Assembly: GCA_016180805.1 (NCBI GenBank)
Contig: JACPAM010000122.1
Coordinates: forward strand, 1 to 42,364
DNA from: Deltaproteobacteria bacterium
Lineage (GTDB): Bacteria > Desulfobacterota > Binatia > UBA9968
Direction: 5' to 3'
Length of the DNA: 42,364 nucleotides
The translations under genes and the position numbers were made by a program. The notes under the pieces are model-generated. The model made no database searches, was not told the DNA's origin, and saw only the letters and a list, made by a program, of their open reading frames with translations. Shown in pieces: positions 39,298-42,364 of the stretch (within the stretch, counting starts at the first letter, position 1; the number at the start of each line of letters is the position of its first letter).

Positions 39298-40350
39298 GTG
39301 AGAAGGGGAACTGCGACAAGCCACATTTCATGGGTTTCAGTGGCGGTTTTGATTCTAGCGCTGAGCTTTTTCCTCGGGGGCGCCGCTCCGCCGAAGCTAC
39401 CCAGGGACTTGGTCATAGGCACCCTGACTCCGGGCACGACCCACTACTTAGGGGCCAGCGGCGTAGCGAAGATAGTTGGTGCCGCTACCCCCATGCGGGT
39501 CACCGTCGAGGCGACCCGGGGACCGGCCGTATGGTTACCCCGCATGGTGGAGGGAACGGTAGACCTTGGGACCTTTTCCACCATCGACGGCTATTACGCT
39601 GCGCGTGGTCTCCCGCCTCTCTATAAAAAACCGCTCCCCTGGCTACGGACCCTTCAGGCCGTTCCGATCTTCAACACGGGAATCATCGTCCGAAAAACCT
39701 CTAACATGTCTACGCTCTCAGACCTCAAAGGGAAGCGCATCGCGTGGGGATATGCCGGCATCCCTGCCTCCATGTTTAATGTGGAGGCCATGCTCCGCAG
39801 CGCTGGGCTCACCTCGAAGGATTTGGATACCAGGGTTTCCGTCCCAGGGTTTGACGACGGTCTTACGGCCTTTGCCGACGGGCGCGTAGACGCTACCTTC
39901 GCCGGCTCTCCTGCGGTAGCCCGCCTGAGAGAGCTCGACGCTGCCTTTGGCATTCGCTATCTCCAAGGAGATTGCTCTGCGGAAGGAAAGAAGAGAGTAG
40001 AAGATTTTATCCCTGGGGTGACGATGATGAAGCAACCGGCAGGCTACGGCGTCCTCAAGGAGGAGACGTGCATTCTCGCGATGTACATGAATCTTGCCGT
40101 ATCTAAAGATATGTCTGATGATGCGGCCTACGCGATCACAAAAGGCCTGTGGGAGCACATGGAGGAGACCCATCCGATCCATGCCGACTTCAAGAGGCTT
40201 TGGAAAAGAGAAAATGTAGTGGTGGGCCAGTCGATCCCTTACCATCCTGGAGCGGTTCGCTTTTACAAAGAGGCGGGCGTATGGGCACCCGCGCTCGAGC
40301 AGCACCAGCAGAGGATGCTGAAGGAGCTGGCGGCGTTGGAGCACAAGTGA
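39298..40350 (+). CDS. TAXI-type TRAP transporter solute-binding protein, copy 1
   Basis: 350 residues from a GTG with GGAGGGAACC upstream. A signal peptide (VSVAVLILALSFFLGGAAPP) leads to LPRDLVIGTLTPGTTHYLGA, VTVEATRGPAVWLPRMVEGT, VDLGTFSTIDGYYAARG, SDLKGKRIAWGYAGIPASMF and DFIPGVTMMKQPAGYGVLKE, the TAXI (TRAP-associated extracytoplasmic immunogenic) receptor pattern. It catches a small organic acid in the periplasm for a DctM-type membrane unit, which is not in the window. Two more copies follow. Confidence 0.85.
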   Translation: MRRGTATSHISWVSVAVLILALSFFLGGAAPPKLPRDLVIGTLTPGTTHYLGASGVAKIVGAATPMRVTVEATRGPAVWLPRMVEGTVDLGTFSTIDGYYAARGLPPLYKKPLPWLRTLQAVPIFNTGIIVRKTSNMSTLSDLKGKRIAWGYAGIPASMFNVEAMLRSAGLTSKDLDTRVSVPGFDDGLTAFADGRVDATFAGSPAVARLRELDAAFGIRYLQGDCSAEGKKRVEDFIPGVTMMKQPAGYGVLKEETCILAMYMNLAVSKDMSDDAAYAITKGLWEHMEETHPIHADFKRLWKRENVVVGQSIPYHPGAVRFYKEAGVWAPALEQHQQRMLKELAALEHK

Positions 40351-40388
40351 CCGAGGTTTCCCCGCGCTTAAGTAAAAAACTCTCTATG

Positions 40389-40586
40389 GATTCTCTCGAA
40401 AGCTCCTCGGGGGCCGCGCCATCAGGCCGCGGCCGATGGGTCTGTGCCATGAGTCGTACCGTTTGTAATCGGACGTCCGCGGCCTTCCTTCTCGCCCCCC
40501 TCGGGCTTCAAAGGGAAAGTGTGCCGGTGGAAGGGGCATCTCGGGCCTTTCATATGCAAGGGCGAAAACTGTTTCATGACCATTCC
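40389..40586 (-). repeat. Structured dispersed repeat, copy 3 (inverted, internally deleted)
   Basis: The reverse complement reads from GGAATGGTCATGAA (40586-40573) to GAGCTTTCGAGAGAATC (40405-40389). It shares GCGGACGTCCGATTACA and TACGACTCATGGCACAG with copies 1 and 2 but lacks about 90 bases containing the main hairpins. It lies 39 bases after the stop of TAXI copy 1, with the same end towards the gene's 3' end as in the other copies. Confidence 0.8.
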
Positions 40587-40599
40587 TAAGGAGGCAGGC

Positions 40600-41652
40600 A
40601 TGATAGTCGCGGCTACTACCAAGCGTTCGCGATCGGTTTTAGTGGGATTTCTGACCTTAGCTCTCGGCTCTTTGTCAGGAGGCGCCGCTGCGCCTAAGCT
40701 TCCCAGGGACCTGGTGATCGGTACCGCGCAAACCGGCACGACCCATTACCTGGGCAGTAGTGCTGTGGCCAAGATAGTTGGGTCCGCCACGCCGATGCGA
40801 GTCACTGTCGAGGCGACCCGCGGGCCTGCTGTATGGTTACCTCGGATGGACCAGGGGACAGTCGACCTTGGGACTTTATCCACTATCGACGGTTACTATG
40901 CCGCCCGAGGACTGGCACCGCTTTATGATAAGCCGCGTCCCTGGCTACGGACTCTCCAGCCCGTTCCTCTTTTCAACACGGGCACCATCGTCCGCCAGGC
41001 TTCCAACCTGTTGACTCTTTCGGACTTAAAGGGAAAACGCATCGCGTGGGGATATGCGGGCATCCCAGTCGCCATGATCAATGTAGAAGCCATGCTCCGA
41101 AGCGCTGGGCTCACCTCCAAGGATTTGGACACGAGGGTTAGCGTGCCAGGCACCGACGAGGGCATGACGGCATTTGCCGAGGGGCGGGTGGAAGCGACAT
41201 TCCCGGGCGCTCCAACGGTTGCCCGTCTAAGGGAACTGGATGCCGCTTTTGGCATACGCTTTCTCCAGGGAGATTGCTCACCGGAAGGAAAAAAGAGAGT
41301 AGAGGAGTTTATCCCGGGGGTGACGATGGCGGTCTACCCGGCAGGTTACGGCGTGCTCAAGGAGGACACGTGTCTTCTTGCCCACTACATGAACCTCGCC
41401 GTATCGAAAAATATGCTTGATGATGTGGCCTATGCCGTCACCAAAGCGGTGTGGGAGAAGATGGAGGAGACCCATGCCGTTCACGCTGACTTTAAAAGGT
41501 ACTGGAAAAGAGAGAGCGTAGTGGTGCCACAATCGATTCCTTACCATCCCGGGGCGGTTCGCTTTTACAAGGAGGCGGGCGCGTGGAAACCAGCGCTCGA
41601 GCAGTACCAGCAGAAGATGCTCAAGGAGCTAGCGGCGTGGGAGCGTAAGTGA
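40600..41652 (+). CDS. TAXI-type solute-binding protein, copy 2
   Basis: 350 residues from ATG 40600, which has AAGGAGGC upstream; a longer frame from 40519 starts inside the repeat and is unlikely. The signal peptide (SVLVGFLTLALGSLSGGAAA) and whole receptor are about 80% identical by eye to copy 1, with the same block order (LVIGTAQTGTTHYLGS, VTVEATRGPAVWLPRM, LKGKRIAWGYAGIPVAM). Differences cluster in a few positions (TAQTGTT for TLTPGTT; MAVYPAGYG for MMKQPAGYG), which may change ligand preference. Confidence 0.85.
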   Translation: MIVAATTKRSRSVLVGFLTLALGSLSGGAAAPKLPRDLVIGTAQTGTTHYLGSSAVAKIVGSATPMRVTVEATRGPAVWLPRMDQGTVDLGTLSTIDGYYAARGLAPLYDKPRPWLRTLQPVPLFNTGTIVRQASNLLTLSDLKGKRIAWGYAGIPVAMINVEAMLRSAGLTSKDLDTRVSVPGTDEGMTAFAEGRVEATFPGAPTVARLRELDAAFGIRFLQGDCSPEGKKRVEEFIPGVTMAVYPAGYGVLKEDTCLLAHYMNLAVSKNMLDDVAYAVTKAVWEKMEETHAVHADFKRYWKRESVVVPQSIPYHPGAVRFYKEAGAWKPALEQYQQKMLKELAAWERK

Positions 41653-41707
41653 TCGAGGTTTTCCTGCGCCCAAATAAAAAAGACTCTAGGGTTCCAAGGA
41701 GGCAGCC

Positions 41708-42364
41708 ATGAGAGGCGCAACGACGACGAATCGCGGTTCATGGGTTTTAGTAGCGTTTTTGATTTTAGCTCTCGCCTTTTTGGCCGGAGGTGCTGCTGCG
41801 CCGAGGCTTCCCAGGGACTTGGTGATCGGTACCGGTGCGGCCACTGGGCTTCATTATCTGGGGAGTAACGCTGTGGCCAAGATAGTTGGTGCCGTCACCC
41901 CTATGCGAGTGACCGTCGAAGCAACGCGGGGACCTGTCGTGTGGCTGCCTCGCATGGAGCAGGGGACGATAGATCTCGGGACATTATCCACTATCGATGC
42001 TTATTACGCTGCGCGGGGCCTCGCGCCTCTTTATGATAAGCCGCGCCCGTGGCTTCGAACCCTGCAGCCCGTTCCGATTTTTCACACCGGCGTCATCGTT
42101 CGGAGGGCTTCCAACCTGTTGACTCTCTCGGACTTGAAGGGAAAGCGGATCGCGTGGGGCTATGCCGGCATCCCAGTCATCATGATCAACGTAGAGGCCG
42201 CGCTCCGGAGTGTGGGCCTTACATCGAAAGATCTGGGCACACGGGTGGCCGTTCCCGGGTTTGATGAGGGCCTTACAGCTTTCGCCGAAGGTCGCGCGGA
42301 TGCCACGTTCGGCGGCGCCCCGACGGTACCTCGCCTAAGAGAACTGGATGCTGCCTTTGGCGTG
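41708..42364 (+). CDS. TAXI-type solute-binding protein, copy 3, cut by window end
   Basis: The frame is open from ATG 41708 (AAGGAGGCAGCC upstream) to the last base, 219 residues. Signal peptide VLVAFLILALAFLAGGAAAP, then LVIGTGAATGLHYLGSNAVA, VTVEATRGPVVWLPRMEQGT, LGTLSTIDAYYAARGLAPLY and LKGKRIAWGYAGIPVIMINV. It matches copy 2 more closely than copy 1. The C-terminal third is outside the window. Confidence 0.85.
   Translation, partial: MRGATTTNRGSWVLVAFLILALAFLAGGAAAPRLPRDLVIGTGAATGLHYLGSNAVAKIVGAVTPMRVTVEATRGPVVWLPRMEQGTIDLGTLSTIDAYYAARGLAPLYDKPRPWLRTLQPVPIFHTGVIVRRASNLLTLSDLKGKRIAWGYAGIPVIMINVEAALRSVGLTSKDLGTRVAVPGFDEGLTAFAEGRADATFGGAPTVPRLRELDAAFGV

Overview
The window looks like a contig from an uncultured, fairly GC-rich bacterium. 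The DUF4911 gene next to rnr, the AsmA, VIT1, DUF885 and TAXI genes, and the many structured intergenic repeats fit a deltaproteobacterial-like lineage (Desulfobacterota, Binatota, NC10 and Rokubacteria are possible). No rRNA or taxonomic marker is present, so this placement is weak.

Region 1 (1-7238, mostly minus strand) reads as one long gene series: a sigma-70-like factor with two region-2 modules, a zinc-finger anti-sigma factor, a secreted M48 metalloprotease with TPRs, a Tat-signal protein with a Cys-rich, Thr/Ser/Asp-rich tail, an MvdD-like ATP-grasp ligase broken by a deletion and frameshift, and a TPR-CHAT protein cut by the window edge. A near-consensus housekeeping promoter precedes the sigma gene.

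Region 2 (7239-18313, mostly plus strand) holds a membrane M48 protease, a glycine-zipper lipoprotein, several short secreted proteins, two paralogous blocks (low-complexity secreted protein, 'DSW' exported protein, small membrane protein), and a large Clp-type AAA+ protein whose C-terminus resembles release factor 2 without its GGQ domain. A 12-base motif, CTGTCCGTCTWA, lies just upstream of six transcription units in regions 1 and 2, including the anti-sigma gene. It is the best candidate for the promoter element read by the local sigma factor. I infer one envelope or proteostasis regulon: sigma/anti-sigma control, two M48 proteases, a Clp-like unfoldase, CHAT proteins, small exported proteins and a possible peptide-modifying pair.

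Region 3 (18314-24226) contains broken pieces: two CHAT fragments, an orphan DUF885 N-terminus and a deleted DUF4143 ATPase. It also has tRNA-Val(CAC) and an EVE / methyltransferase / PhoD operon.

Region 4 (24227-38291) is ordinary metabolism and housekeeping: DUF885 hydrolase, endonuclease IV, VIT1 transporter, peroxiredoxin, a TetR regulator divergent from a 3-hydroxyacyl-CoA dehydrogenase, a dehydrogenase-like pseudoenzyme, thiolase, AsmA, DUF4911, RNase R and an RHH/MazF toxin-antitoxin pair. Region 5 (38369-42364) has a half-size permease and three tandem TAXI-type binding proteins, the last truncated by the window.

Three intergenic repeat families are visible. The most notable is a structured element of about 200-230 bp in three copies, each with the same end facing the 3' end of a gene.
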